In this document: positions 1-8,100 of the stretch, in pieces | How the letters are laid out: every line of letters starts with the position of its first letter | How positions within the stretch are numbered: position 1 is the stretch's first letter | Assembly (NCBI GenBank): GCA_044338255.1 | Contig: JBIILZ010000072.1 | Location: forward strand, 1 to 20,149 | Length of the DNA: 20,149 nucleotides | Source of the DNA: CAIUVD01 sp044338255 | GTDB taxonomy: Bacteria > Planctomycetota > UBA11346 | Reading direction: 5' to 3' | Program-made: the position numbers and the translations under genes | Notes under the pieces: generated by a model | Database searches by the model: none | What the model was told of the DNA's origin: nothing | Seen by the model: the letters and a program-made list of their open reading frames with translations, nothing else

Positions 1-8
1 GCCCCGAT

Positions 9-28
9 CGCGGGCGAGGGCGCCCGCG
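9..28. repeat. GC-rich perfect inverted repeat
   Basis: CGCGGGCG at 9-16 and CGCCCGCG at 21-28 form a perfect 8-bp stem around the loop AGGG. It lies just beyond the 3' end of the aldo/keto reductase remnant read on the minus strand. No T-tract is visible before the window edge, so it cannot be called a terminator. Confidence 0.5.
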
Positions 29-58
29 CCCCCAGGGGGAGAAACCTCAGCTCACGGC

Positions 59-442
59 GGCGCAGACCCTGGGCGAGCGGACAGAACGCGATCACGGCCA
101 GGCCGAACTGACGTGTCACCGGCAACAGGTCGGGTGATCAATCCTTCGGCTTCGCAGACGCGGATGACCTCGGAGGTCTGCGCACCGCGGTAGAAGATAT
201 CGACACACTCCAGATCCACGCGCTTCGGCGGCCCCGGGATGCGGTCCGTAGTTGTTGGCCAGGTCGAAATGCGTGATGCCGAGGTCGAAGGCGGTCAACA
301 GCATCCTCCGGCAATGCTCATGGAAGTCGCTTTCGTTGGCGATGGCCTTGGCATCCGTACCCGAATCATCGAAGTTATGCCAGCAGCCGATGCTGATCGC
401 GGGCAGGAGCAAGCCTCTACGACCGCAGCGGTTGAAGAGCAT
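59..442 (-). pseudogene. Aldo/keto reductase remnant (YghZ-like)
   Basis: The ATG at 440-442 opens a reading frame typical of YghZ / L-glyceraldehyde-3-phosphate reductase-type aldo/keto reductases: an N-terminal NRCGRRGLLLPAISIG stretch, then AFDLGITHFDLANNYGPHPG with the Asp and Tyr of the catalytic tetrad. Straight after GAAE (about 226) the family sequence jumps. A different frame reads KRVDLECVDIFY (about 190-225), matching a segment normally some 65 residues further on, and a third short piece, FGLAVIAFCPLAQGL (about 63-108), matches a much later part of the barrel. The Lys and His of the tetrad are missing, as is most of the TIM barrel. Intact homologues are about 330-350 aa; barely 100 family residues survive here. 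The gene has therefore decayed through several internal deletions and frame changes. The family assignment is from memory of conserved motifs. Confidence 0.8.
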
Positions 443-516
443 CGAATCGTAGCGTTGAGGGGGGCAGGTGTATGCATGGAGATGAATTTACAGATGTGGA
501 TGGCCGGCGTTCAACG

Positions 517-545
517 TTGATTTTTCGCAAACTCGTGCAGATTAT
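517..545 (+). promoter_or_regulatory. Candidate sigma70-type promoter for cimA
   Basis: TTGATT (517-522) and GATTAT (540-545) are separated by 17 bp, and each matches the consensus at 4 of 6 positions. They lie about 185 bp upstream of cimA in a locally AT-richer patch. This is a weak, consensus-only call. Confidence 0.22.
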
Positions 546-633
546 CCCGCATGCACCTGGTTGCGAGCCTCGGCACGAAGCGAATTACCAAGGCCGGATA
601 ACGTCCCGTCCGCGACTGCTTCGTGTGCTTTCA

Positions 634-660
634 ACAGCCATCCGCAGTGCGGGTGGCTGT
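634..660. other. Strong hairpin in the cimA leader
   Basis: A 12-bp stem, ACAGCCATCCGC (634-645) with GCGGGTGGCTGT (649-660), closes on the loop AGT with one G.T wobble. It sits about 70 bp before the cimA start codon. No U-tract follows on either strand, so it is not a standard intrinsic terminator. It could be a leader RNA structure or part of an older repeat. The rest of 443-729 shows no gene I can support. Confidence 0.45.
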
Positions 661-729
661 CGTCGTTTCCGGCCGACCCCAACGCGTTCTTCACGCTCTC
701 GCAACCCTATTTCCTGAAATCACTGAACC

Positions 730-2289
730 ATGCTCGAAATCTACGACACGACCCTGCGCGACGGTAGCCAGGGTGAAGGCGTCAACCTGTCGCTGGCCGA
801 TAAACTGGCCCTCACCACGGCCCTCGACTGGGCCGGTATGGCCTTCATCGAAGGCGGCTGGCCGGGCTCGAATGCCAAGGACGAGGCCTATTTCGCCGAA
901 GTACGCTCGCTGCCCCTGACCCGGGCGAAGATCACCGCCTTCGGTTCGACCCGCCACGTCAAGAACAGCCCAGAGAGCGATCCCAACCTTCAGAAGCTGG
1001 TATCGGCCAAGGCCGACATCATCTGCATCTTCGGCAAGACCTGGGATCTGCATGTCACCGAGGCCCTGCGCGTGCAGCTCTCTGACAACCTGACCATGAT
1101 CAGCACCTCGGTGGCGTACCTCGCCGAGGCCAGTGGCCGTCCGGTGTTCTACGATGCCGAGCACTTCTTCGACGGCTGGAAGGCCAACCCCACGTATGCC
1201 CTGGATACCGTCCAGGCGGCCTTCGAGGCCGGGGCGCAGCGCATCATCCTCTGCGATACCAATGGCGGCACGTTGCCGCACGAGGTCAGCGCTGGCGTCG
1301 CCGCCGTGCGTGGGCGCCTGCCGACGGCCAAGATCGGCATTCATTGCCATAACGATGGCGGGCTGGCGGTGGCCAACACCCTCGCCGCCATCCAGGCCGG
1401 GGCGATGCAGGTACAGGGCACCATCAACGGCATCGGCGAGCGCTGCGGCAATGTCGATCTGACTACCGTCATCGCCGCCTGCGAGCTCAAGCTCGGTCTG
1501 CGCTGCCTGCCGGACCACTACCTCACCCGCCTCACCGAGCTTTCCCGCCTGGTCTGGGAACGCACCAACATGGTCGGCCCCAGCAATCAGCCCTATGTCG
1601 GCAAATCGGCCTTCGCCCACAAGGGCGGCATCCATGTCAGCGCCGTGCAACGCCTCTCCAAGACCTACGAGCACGTCGAGCCCGAACTGATCGGCAACAA
1701 CCGCCGGGTGCTGATCAGCGAGCTCTCAGGGCGTTCCAATGTCCAGGCCAAGCTGGCCTCGAAGTATCCGCAGCTAAGCGACGCGGTGCTCATGAAGGGC
1801 ATCCTCGACGAGGTCGTCGAGCGCGAGAACGCGGGCTACAGCTACGAAGCCGCCGAGTCCTCGTTCGAGTTGCTAGTGCGGCAGAAGCTCGGCGTCTGGC
1901 AGCCGTCCTTCACCCTGCACCATTATCGCATCCACGGCGTCGATGGTGGCGGCCCGGTCGAGGCCACCGTCAAGGTCACGGTCAACGGCCAGACCCGCCT
2001 GTGCGCCGCCGAAGGCGATGGTCCGGTCGATGCGCTCAGCCACGCCCTGCGCGAAGCGCTCTTGCCGCACTTCCCGTGTATCCAAGATCTGCACCTGACC
2101 GACTACAAGGTGCGGGTGGTCGACAGTGCCGACGGTACCGCCGCCAAGGTCCGGGTGCTCATCGAGCATCAGCTCCATGGCCAGACGATCAGTACCATCG
2201 GCGTCAACGAGAACGTCATCGAGGCCTCGTGGCAGGCTTTGGTCGAAGGTCTCGAATACGCCCTGACGCTGCCCCCTGCTACCGCCTAA
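730..2289 (+). CDS. cimA: (R)-citramalate synthase
   Basis: A 519-residue member of the LeuA/CimA/homocitrate synthase family. Citramalate synthase condenses acetyl-CoA with pyruvate to (R)-citramalate, opening the threonine-independent route to 2-oxobutyrate and isoleucine in the cytosol. The N-terminal TIM barrel begins with DTTLRDGSQGEG (residues 6-17). The metal-binding HCHND lies at 205-209 and the GIGERCGN motif at about 234-241. A C-terminal LeuA-type regulatory/dimerisation domain (about 390-510) normally senses the end product. The barrel motifs and length fit the CimA type (about 520-540 aa) better than 2-isopropylmalate synthase, but biochemistry would be needed to exclude another acyl acceptor. 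The ATG at 730 has no clear Shine-Dalgarno; it is chosen because family members start with an IEIYDTTLRDG-like sequence. A bacilliredoxin gene follows 18 bp after the stop. Confidence 0.9.
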   Translation: MLEIYDTTLRDGSQGEGVNLSLADKLALTTALDWAGMAFIEGGWPGSNAKDEAYFAEVRSLPLTRAKITAFGSTRHVKNSPESDPNLQKLVSAKADIICIFGKTWDLHVTEALRVQLSDNLTMISTSVAYLAEASGRPVFYDAEHFFDGWKANPTYALDTVQAAFEAGAQRIILCDTNGGTLPHEVSAGVAAVRGRLPTAKIGIHCHNDGGLAVANTLAAIQAGAMQVQGTINGIGERCGNVDLTTVIAACELKLGLRCLPDHYLTRLTELSRLVWERTNMVGPSNQPYVGKSAFAHKGGIHVSAVQRLSKTYEHVEPELIGNNRRVLISELSGRSNVQAKLASKYPQLSDAVLMKGILDEVVERENAGYSYEAAESSFELLVRQKLGVWQPSFTLHHYRIHGVDGGGPVEATVKVTVNGQTRLCAAEGDGPVDALSHALREALLPHFPCIQDLHLTDYKVRVVDSADGTAAKVRVLIEHQLHGQTISTIGVNENVIEASWQALVEGLEYALTLPPATA

Positions 2290-2307
2290 CTCCCTAGGAA
2301 ATCCATC

Positions 2308-2721
2308 ATGTATCCTCCTGAACTCACCGATCCCATCCGCGACGAAGTCAAAGACATCGGCCTGACGGAATTGACGACCGCCAGCGCTGTCGATGCCGCG
2401 CTCAGCAAGGGCGGCACCGCCCTGGTGTTCATCAATTCGGTCTGCGGCTGTGCTGCCGGCGGGGCCCGCCCCGGCCTGTACATGGCCTTGCAAAAGACCG
2501 CCAAGAAGCCGCAGCAGGTGACCACCGTCTTCGCCGGCGTCGACAAGGAAGCCGTCAGCAAGGCGCGTGGCTATTTTGCCGAATATCCCCCCTCGAGCCC
2601 CAGTGCCGCCCTACTCAAGGACGGCGAAGTGGTGTGGATGCTGCATCGCCATCAGATCGAAGGCCGTCATCCCGAACAGATCGCAGAGACCTTCAGCAAG
2701 GCCTTCGAAACCTTCTGCTGA
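2308..2721 (+). CDS. BrxA/BrxB family bacilliredoxin
   Basis: This 137-residue protein matches the YphP/YqiW (BrxA/BrxB) family in length and layout. Its diagnostic CGC motif is at residues 46-48, in a strand ending FINSVCGCAAGGARPG. Family proteins are thioredoxin-fold thiol-disulfide enzymes that remove bacillithiol from proteins in Firmicutes. In organisms without bacillithiol the physiological thiol is unclear. The ATG is preceded by AGGA with an 8-bp gap and lies 18 bp after the cimA stop, so the two genes are probably cotranscribed. Transcription then meets a strong terminator at 2734-2768. The C-terminal half keeps a conserved EYPPSSPSAALLKDGEVVWMLHRHQIEG-like layout ending in a short helix. 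Confidence 0.9.
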   Translation: MYPPELTDPIRDEVKDIGLTELTTASAVDAALSKGGTALVFINSVCGCAAGGARPGLYMALQKTAKKPQQVTTVFAGVDKEAVSKARGYFAEYPPSSPSAALLKDGEVVWMLHRHQIEGRHPEQIAETFSKAFETFC

Positions 2722-2733
2722 ACCATCAGCGAC

Positions 2734-2768
2734 AAAAAAGCCCCGTGCAGATGCACGGGGGTTTTTTT
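2734..2768. terminator. Bidirectional intrinsic terminator
   Basis: CCCCGTGCA (2741-2749) and TGCACGGGG (2752-2760) form a perfect 9-bp stem. It is flanked by AAAAAAG on the left and G plus seven T on the right, so it works as a U-tract terminator in both directions. It lies between the convergent cimA-brx and TPR-protein operons, 13 bp after the bacilliredoxin stop. Confidence 0.92.
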
Positions 2769-2772
2769 GTCG

Positions 2773-2871
2773 ATGGCCACTGGCTACTGGTCCCTGGTCG
2801 CTGGTCACTGGCTCCTGGTCCCTGGTCCCTGGTCCCTGGCCCCTGGCCCCTGGCCCCTGGCCCCTGGCCCC
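2773..2871. repeat. Heptanucleotide tandem array 1 (CTGGNCN)
   Basis: CTGG recurs every 7 bp at 2780, 2787, 2794 and so on to 2864: 13 copies in perfect phase plus a degenerate one at 2773. Units near 2773-2820 are mixed. The middle ones read CTGGTCC and the last five CTGGCCC. On the minus strand this is five GGGG runs separated by CCA. The array sits between the last stop codon of the minus-strand operon and the shared terminator. It keeps several frames open, so long translations across it are artefacts of the repeat. Confidence 0.95.
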
Positions 2872-2882
2872 TTCGAGTTTGC

Positions 2883-4019
2883 CTACGGTGCGACAGGCAG
2901 CGACTTCAGCAGGACCTTGGCCTGATCCTTGGCCGGCACGGTGGTGAGACTGTCGCTGGCGGCCTGGAGGAGGAAACGTCCGCCGCGTTCGAGTTCTTTG
3001 ACGAAGGCCAGCTTGCGTTCGTCCTTGGCGGTATCGGGGTTGGCGGCCAGGGCCTTGGCTTCGGCGAGCATCAGTTTGCCGGCCTGCAGGCGCGACTCGC
3101 AACGCTGCTCTTCCGAGCCGAACGGCAAGGCATCGAGCTTGAGCAGCTCGATCAGCGCCGACTGCGGATCGGTCTCGATCAAGGCCATGCCTTTGACCCC
3201 GAGGGCCTGGGCCTTGCGCGACGCATCGCCATCGAGAACTGGCAGCATGCTGTCGATGATCCGCGCCGCGTCCTTGGCCTTTCCGGTGGTGCGATAGGAC
3301 TCGGCCAGCCAGAGGTTGAAGTGGAACCAGGCATCGGGTTCATCAGCGGAGCGGAGCACCGCTTTTTTCGCAAACTCATCGAATTTCGCCTGATTACCGG
3401 CGGCGAAGGCCATCGCCGAGCGGATGGCGCTGGCACGTGATTCGGCCGGTTGGCCGACGGTGCCCTTGGCCAAGGAGCTCAGATCGTCGGCGGCCTTGGT
3501 CGCCGCCGCATCCTTGGCCCAGGCGAGATTCATGCCCCGGCGGTAGGTGATATCGAGGACCAGGCGATGTTTGGGCGCCGTTGTCAGCGCCGCCTGGAAG
3601 GCCTTGGCGGCTTCGGCGTAATGCTTGCCCTTTTCCAGGGCTTCGCCTTCGGCGAACGAACCGTAGACGCGCTCCCATTGCTGTTCACCGGCAGCGAACT
3701 GATGAAACCGATCGGCGGCTTCATCATAGGCGCCACGGCCCATGGCCTCGACGCCCGCACGATAGTTGCCGGCCTTCATGCCCGCGTATTCGACGCGCAA
3801 CACGCTGCTCGAACGCTTACTGCCCGGTTGGGCATTGGCGGTGATCTTATAGGTCACGCTCTCGGCCGTCTCGCTGACGACTTCGCTGGCCTCGATCACC
3901 GGCCCGCTGCGCTGGAGGATGCGGTCGCGTTCGGGCTGATCGGCGGCGCTCACCGCGGCGGTGAACGAGGCCGTCAACAGGAGCACGGAGGTCAGCAGCA
4001 GATACGGACGAAACGACAT
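2883..4019 (-). CDS. Secreted TPR-like protein, third gene of operon
   Basis: A 378-residue protein of unknown function. A signal peptide with hydrophobic core YLLLTSVLLLTASFTAAVSA (about 6-25) ends in a likely A-x-A cleavage site, so export by Sec is expected. Residues about 30-75 (DRILQRSGPVIEASEVVSE, ending VLRVEYAG) resemble short beta-rich modules found before TPR regions in secreted proteins of the planctomycete/verrucomicrobial group, as far as I recall. The rest is Ala/Leu/Lys-rich helical repeat with TPR-like units such as GAYDEAADRFHQFA and KHYAEAAKAFQAALTTAP. It aligns over the N-terminal half with its upstream neighbour (VEY...Y...A..G.YDEA), so the two are paralogues. The ATG has GAGG 5 bp upstream and lies 54 bp after the preceding stop. 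No catalytic motif is visible. Confidence 0.85.
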   Translation of the reverse strand: MSFRPYLLLTSVLLLTASFTAAVSAADQPERDRILQRSGPVIEASEVVSETAESVTYKITANAQPGSKRSSSVLRVEYAGMKAGNYRAGVEAMGRGAYDEAADRFHQFAAGEQQWERVYGSFAEGEALEKGKHYAEAAKAFQAALTTAPKHRLVLDITYRRGMNLAWAKDAAATKAADDLSSLAKGTVGQPAESRASAIRSAMAFAAGNQAKFDEFAKKAVLRSADEPDAWFHFNLWLAESYRTTGKAKDAARIIDSMLPVLDGDASRKAQALGVKGMALIETDPQSALIELLKLDALPFGSEEQRCESRLQAGKLMLAEAKALAANPDTAKDERKLAFVKELERGGRFLLQAASDSLTTVPAKDQAKVLLKSLPVAP

Positions 4020-4073
4020 GGGAGCCTCGGCAGGAAAGTCGAACAGGACTACGTCTGGAGAAGATGCTGCCGC

Positions 4074-5129
4074 TCAGAAGAACGGCAGGCTGCGCTTGTA
4101 CTCGGCTTTGTCGGCCGCGCTCACCGCCGGATCCTTGGCGAGCTTGTCCGTCACCGCCAGGGCGACGGTCTTGGCGGCACTCACCACCGTCGGCTCGGCA
4201 CCCTTGATCACCGCTGCCAAGGCAGCCTGATCGAAGGCCGCCGCCAACGAAGCGGCGTCGGGCTTGGCGGCCAGGATCTGCGCCAGGGCGAGGTGCGCAC
4301 GCGCCTGCAGACTGCCCTCAACCTCGCGATAGAGGACTCCCCGCAAGCTGGTCACGGCATCATCGGGCTTGCCCGCGGCGCGTTGATTCTCGGCGAGGTC
4401 GAGCACCAGGCCGACATAGGAATCTTTAGCCTTGCTGGCATCAATACGCAGCAGGAGCTTGCTGATGACCTCGGCGGCTTCGGCATATTGCTTGTTGGCC
4501 GCCAGCAGGCTCGCCTGGCCCTGGGCACCCCACAAGGCGGCGGATTCGCCCCATTCCTTGGCCATTGCGCTCAGGCTGGCGAAGGTCTTCGCCGCCGCCG
4601 CGGCATCGCCCTTGGCGACCTGGGCCTGGCCGCGCACGGACATTGCACGGTCCAAGCGCACGCTGCGCGGGAACTCCTTTTCGAGGGCGGCAACCGCGGT
4701 CAGCGCCTCATCGAATTTCTTCGCATGAAGAGCCGAATCGGCAGCGCGTGCGAGTGCGTCTTCCTTCACCCATTGGTACTTGGCGCTGCCGGCGGACTTG
4801 ACGTAGCTCTCGTAGGCCTTGTCGAAGGTCCCGGCTTCTTCGGCCAACCGGGCGCGCATGTAATCGACATTGCCCGAGTCCTTGTACTCGACCTCGTAGG
4901 TGCGGGACTTCAGGCTCAGGCGGCTCTGGCTCTTGGGGTCGTCGACGGTGAACTCGATGCCATCGACCGATTCCGTGGCCACGAAGGCATCGGAGAAGCC
5001 GCCGTTCTCGACCTTCTGACCCTTATCATTCAATTTGGTGATCACTGCCGGAGCACTCTCGGCCGCCGGCGCGACCACCGCTAGGCACAGGCTCAGCATC
5101 CAGACAGAGATTATGAGAGGACGGCTCAC
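4074..5129 (-). CDS. Secreted TPR-like protein, second gene of operon
   Basis: A 351-residue protein with a signal peptide (hydrophobic core LIISVWMLSLCLAVVAPAAE, about 5-24). A short beta-rich segment follows (about 28-76, ending YEVEYKDSG), then Ala-rich helical repeats including AGTFDKAYESYVKSA and KKFDEALTAVAALEKEFP, which look like degenerate TPRs. It starts at GTG (5127-5129), overlapping the upstream stop in a GTGA arrangement, with GGAG 8 bp before the start, so translational coupling is likely. It is a paralogue of the next gene downstream. No enzyme motif is present; a scaffold or periplasmic binding role would fit TPR-like proteins, but that is inference. Confidence 0.85.
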   Translation of the reverse strand: MSRPLIISVWMLSLCLAVVAPAAESAPAVITKLNDKGQKVENGGFSDAFVATESVDGIEFTVDDPKSQSRLSLKSRTYEVEYKDSGNVDYMRARLAEEAGTFDKAYESYVKSAGSAKYQWVKEDALARAADSALHAKKFDEALTAVAALEKEFPRSVRLDRAMSVRGQAQVAKGDAAAAAKTFASLSAMAKEWGESAALWGAQGQASLLAANKQYAEAAEVISKLLLRIDASKAKDSYVGLVLDLAENQRAAGKPDDAVTSLRGVLYREVEGSLQARAHLALAQILAAKPDAASLAAAFDQAALAAVIKGAEPTVVSAAKTVALAVTDKLAKDPAVSAADKAEYKRSLPFF

Positions 5130-8100
5130 GGCTTTTTCTCCGGAACTGGGGCTGGGGCTGGGGCTGGGGCTGGGGCTGGGGCTGGGGCTGGGGCATCAGC
5201 GGTCTTCACCGCGCTGGTGCCCTGCTCGACGATGACCACGACCTCGACGTCATCCCGGTTGGTCACCGCCTGGGCTTCGAACTTGGGAGCGTCGACCGGC
5301 ACGAAGATCGTCGTCACGCTGCCATCGGGGAGCGTCACCTGATCCTGGCGCAGCGGCAGGGGCACGGTCACCCCGTTGCCCTTGAACAGCGCCAGGTAGC
5401 GGTTGGCCAGCTCGACCGCCAAGGCATTGCGCGCCCGCTTGACGCGCTTGTCGTCACCGCTCTGGCGCTCATCCGGCATCACCTGCGGCTGCACCAGATC
5501 CGAAGTCGGACCCGATTGATTGACGGCGGCGAACTTCAAGGCGTCGTTGACCGTGGCCGCATCGCCCAGGGCAAGCGAGAGCTCCATGACCTGCACCGAG
5601 GCCTGCCAGAGGAGATCCTGGTTCATACCGGCATCGTTGCGGATCGAGCGGGCGATGCCACGGGCCCTGTCGATGTCGTCCTTTTTCACCGACCCGCTGC
5701 CGCTCTTGATCTCATCGAGGACGATGTCGACATAGGCGGCCGCGTAGGCGGGGTTTTCCGGCTCATAGGCATAGAGCTCGCTGTACATCGTGCGCGCCAG
5801 GCTGGCCTTGCCGATCTCTCGATAGCCCATGGCCAGCTTGGCCTTGATCGAGACCTTCTGCACAGCGGCGGTCAGCAGGCGCTTGAGTTCGTTCATCGCC
5901 GCCTCGCCCTTGGCCCACCCTTCCGGACCGATCTTGACCTTCAGCCCTTCGGCCTTGGCCCGGAACGCCTCCAGGCCCACGAACGCATCGCTGAAATTGC
6001 GCTTGGCCTCGCCGTACTGCGAGGACGGCGCCCCCTGCTTGATCAGATCAGCAAGCTCGGGCTTGTCTTCGATGAGGTCACGGACTTTCAGCCAATCGGC
6101 GCTCAATTCAGGGCGCGAACCCACGGATTCCTGGACCGCATCCAAAACCGGTTTCGGTTCCATGATGAAGGCCTGCAGATCCTTGTCGGCCTCGATGGCC
6201 TTCTGGAACAATTCGTAGAGGCGCACGGACCGCGGATGCTCGTCGAGGGTCCACAGGGTATCGGCGACGAACTGGATGGTATTGGCCTTGTCGGTCTCCT
6301 TGATCACCGGCTCATAAAGATCGGCGAAGGCCCGGCGGGCCTGCTTGAGGATGTCGCTGAGCTCCGCCGGCGCGTCCTTGGCCTTGCTCAAGGCATCGGC
6401 GAGGAAGACCACGGTATTCATGCCGCCGGCCATGTTCTTGCCGAAACGCTGCGTCCGTTCGAGAAGGACCGGATCCTTGATCGAGGGCAGGTAGCGTTTG
6501 TAGGCGGCATAGGCCGAAGCGTAATTCGGCCAGGCGGCGATCAGCGATTGCGGATCGGCTTTGGCCTTCGCATCTTTGACCCGTGCGGCTTCGGCACCGT
6601 TGACGGCGGTGCACATGCCGCGCAGCAGGCGCGCGCGCAGCTCTTCGTCGGCGGGGGGATTCTTCCAGAAGTCGGCGTTGTAGGTGGTCAGCACCGCGAG
6701 GTACTGCTCATTGGCCATCAACGAACTCAGCTTGGCCGCCTGCACCGTCGACATCACCCGCATCCAGTCACGGGTGCGCTCGGGCGTGAGGATCTTCGCC
6801 AGCTCGGCTTTCGCCTCCTGCTCCATGACCACGGTCGCCGACTGCATGTCGGCGGAGACCTGTTTGGCCTTGGCCTCGTCCTTGTTCTTCTTGGCCTCGT
6901 CATACCAGGCGCTGTAGGCGGCGACCATCCACGAGTAGACCTTCGGTTGCTCGGTGGGGTATTTCCTGAGGTAGTCCTTGGACAGCTGGATGGCGCGTTC
7001 GTATTCGCCATCGCTGATGGCGTTGACGACCAGCGTCTCATCGGCGGTCTTGCCGGCCAGCTCGGGGACGAGCTTCTGCACCAGTTCGATGACCTCGCTC
7101 TGCACCGAACCCACGGCACCGCCTTTCGCGCGGTTGGCCAAGGCATTGGCGAAGGTCATGGCGTTCTTGGCCAGGAGCGGTACCTGCTTGCCGGCATCCG
7201 TCCAGGCGGTGCCCTTCTTCCAGGGGTTGTTCTCCTTGGCGATGCGGCTGGCGACGGCGCGCAGACCTTCCTGAGCGACCAGTGCCGCATGATAGCGCAG
7301 CTCGAGATTGGCCAGGCAGGTAGCATAGAGATTATAGACCTCTGGACCGTATTCGACGAACTGATCGCTGTAGGCGCCGTTCACGCCCAGGATCCCGGCG
7401 CGCAGCTGGGTCGCGGCGGACAGCCATTGGCCACGCTTGGCCTTCTCATCGACCGACGACTTGGCCTCGTTGCGCAGGGCCTTGGCGATATTGAGCGCCT
7501 GGGCCGGCTCCAGCGGCGAAGTCGGCTTGCCCCACTCGCCAGCACCGCTGCTGGCCCCGCCGCCGGCGGCCTTCAACAGCCAGCCGCGGGCATGCTCCGA
7601 GGCTATGATCTTCTTGTTGGCCGCGACTTCGCCGAGCAGGGCGGTGGCAGCGCCGGAATCGCCCTTGGCGAGATTCAGACGAGCCGCCACCAACCACAGC
7701 GGACCGGCGTAGTGCGCCCGGTGCACATCGCTAGCGCTGGGGGTCATTTCCTTCTGACCCTTGAAGATGTCGCGGTACTGCCTGAAGAACTCCAGGCCCT
7801 TCTCGAGATGCAGGGTCGACTTGGCGGTATCGGTTTCGGCAGCGGCCAGTTCCAGGCGAGTACGCAGCAACGCCGTCCAGCAGCGCATCTGCAGCTGGAT
7901 CAGATCTTCGCGATCGGCGGTGGCCTTGAGCTTCTTGGTGTCGAGGGCATTGACCGCTTCGAGCGAGCCTTCGAGATCCTCGAGCTTCTGGTTCGGGGTG
8001 CGCTGACGCACAGCCTCGAGCATCACGATGTCGGCGTAGGCCTTCAGATACGGAAAGAAATCACCGTAGGTGTATTCCCAATCGCTGAGCGCGGCGATGT

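Noticed and set aside
2773..2871. Heptamer array as a CRISPR
   Set aside because: The units are contiguous 7-mers with no spacers and no cas genes nearby.
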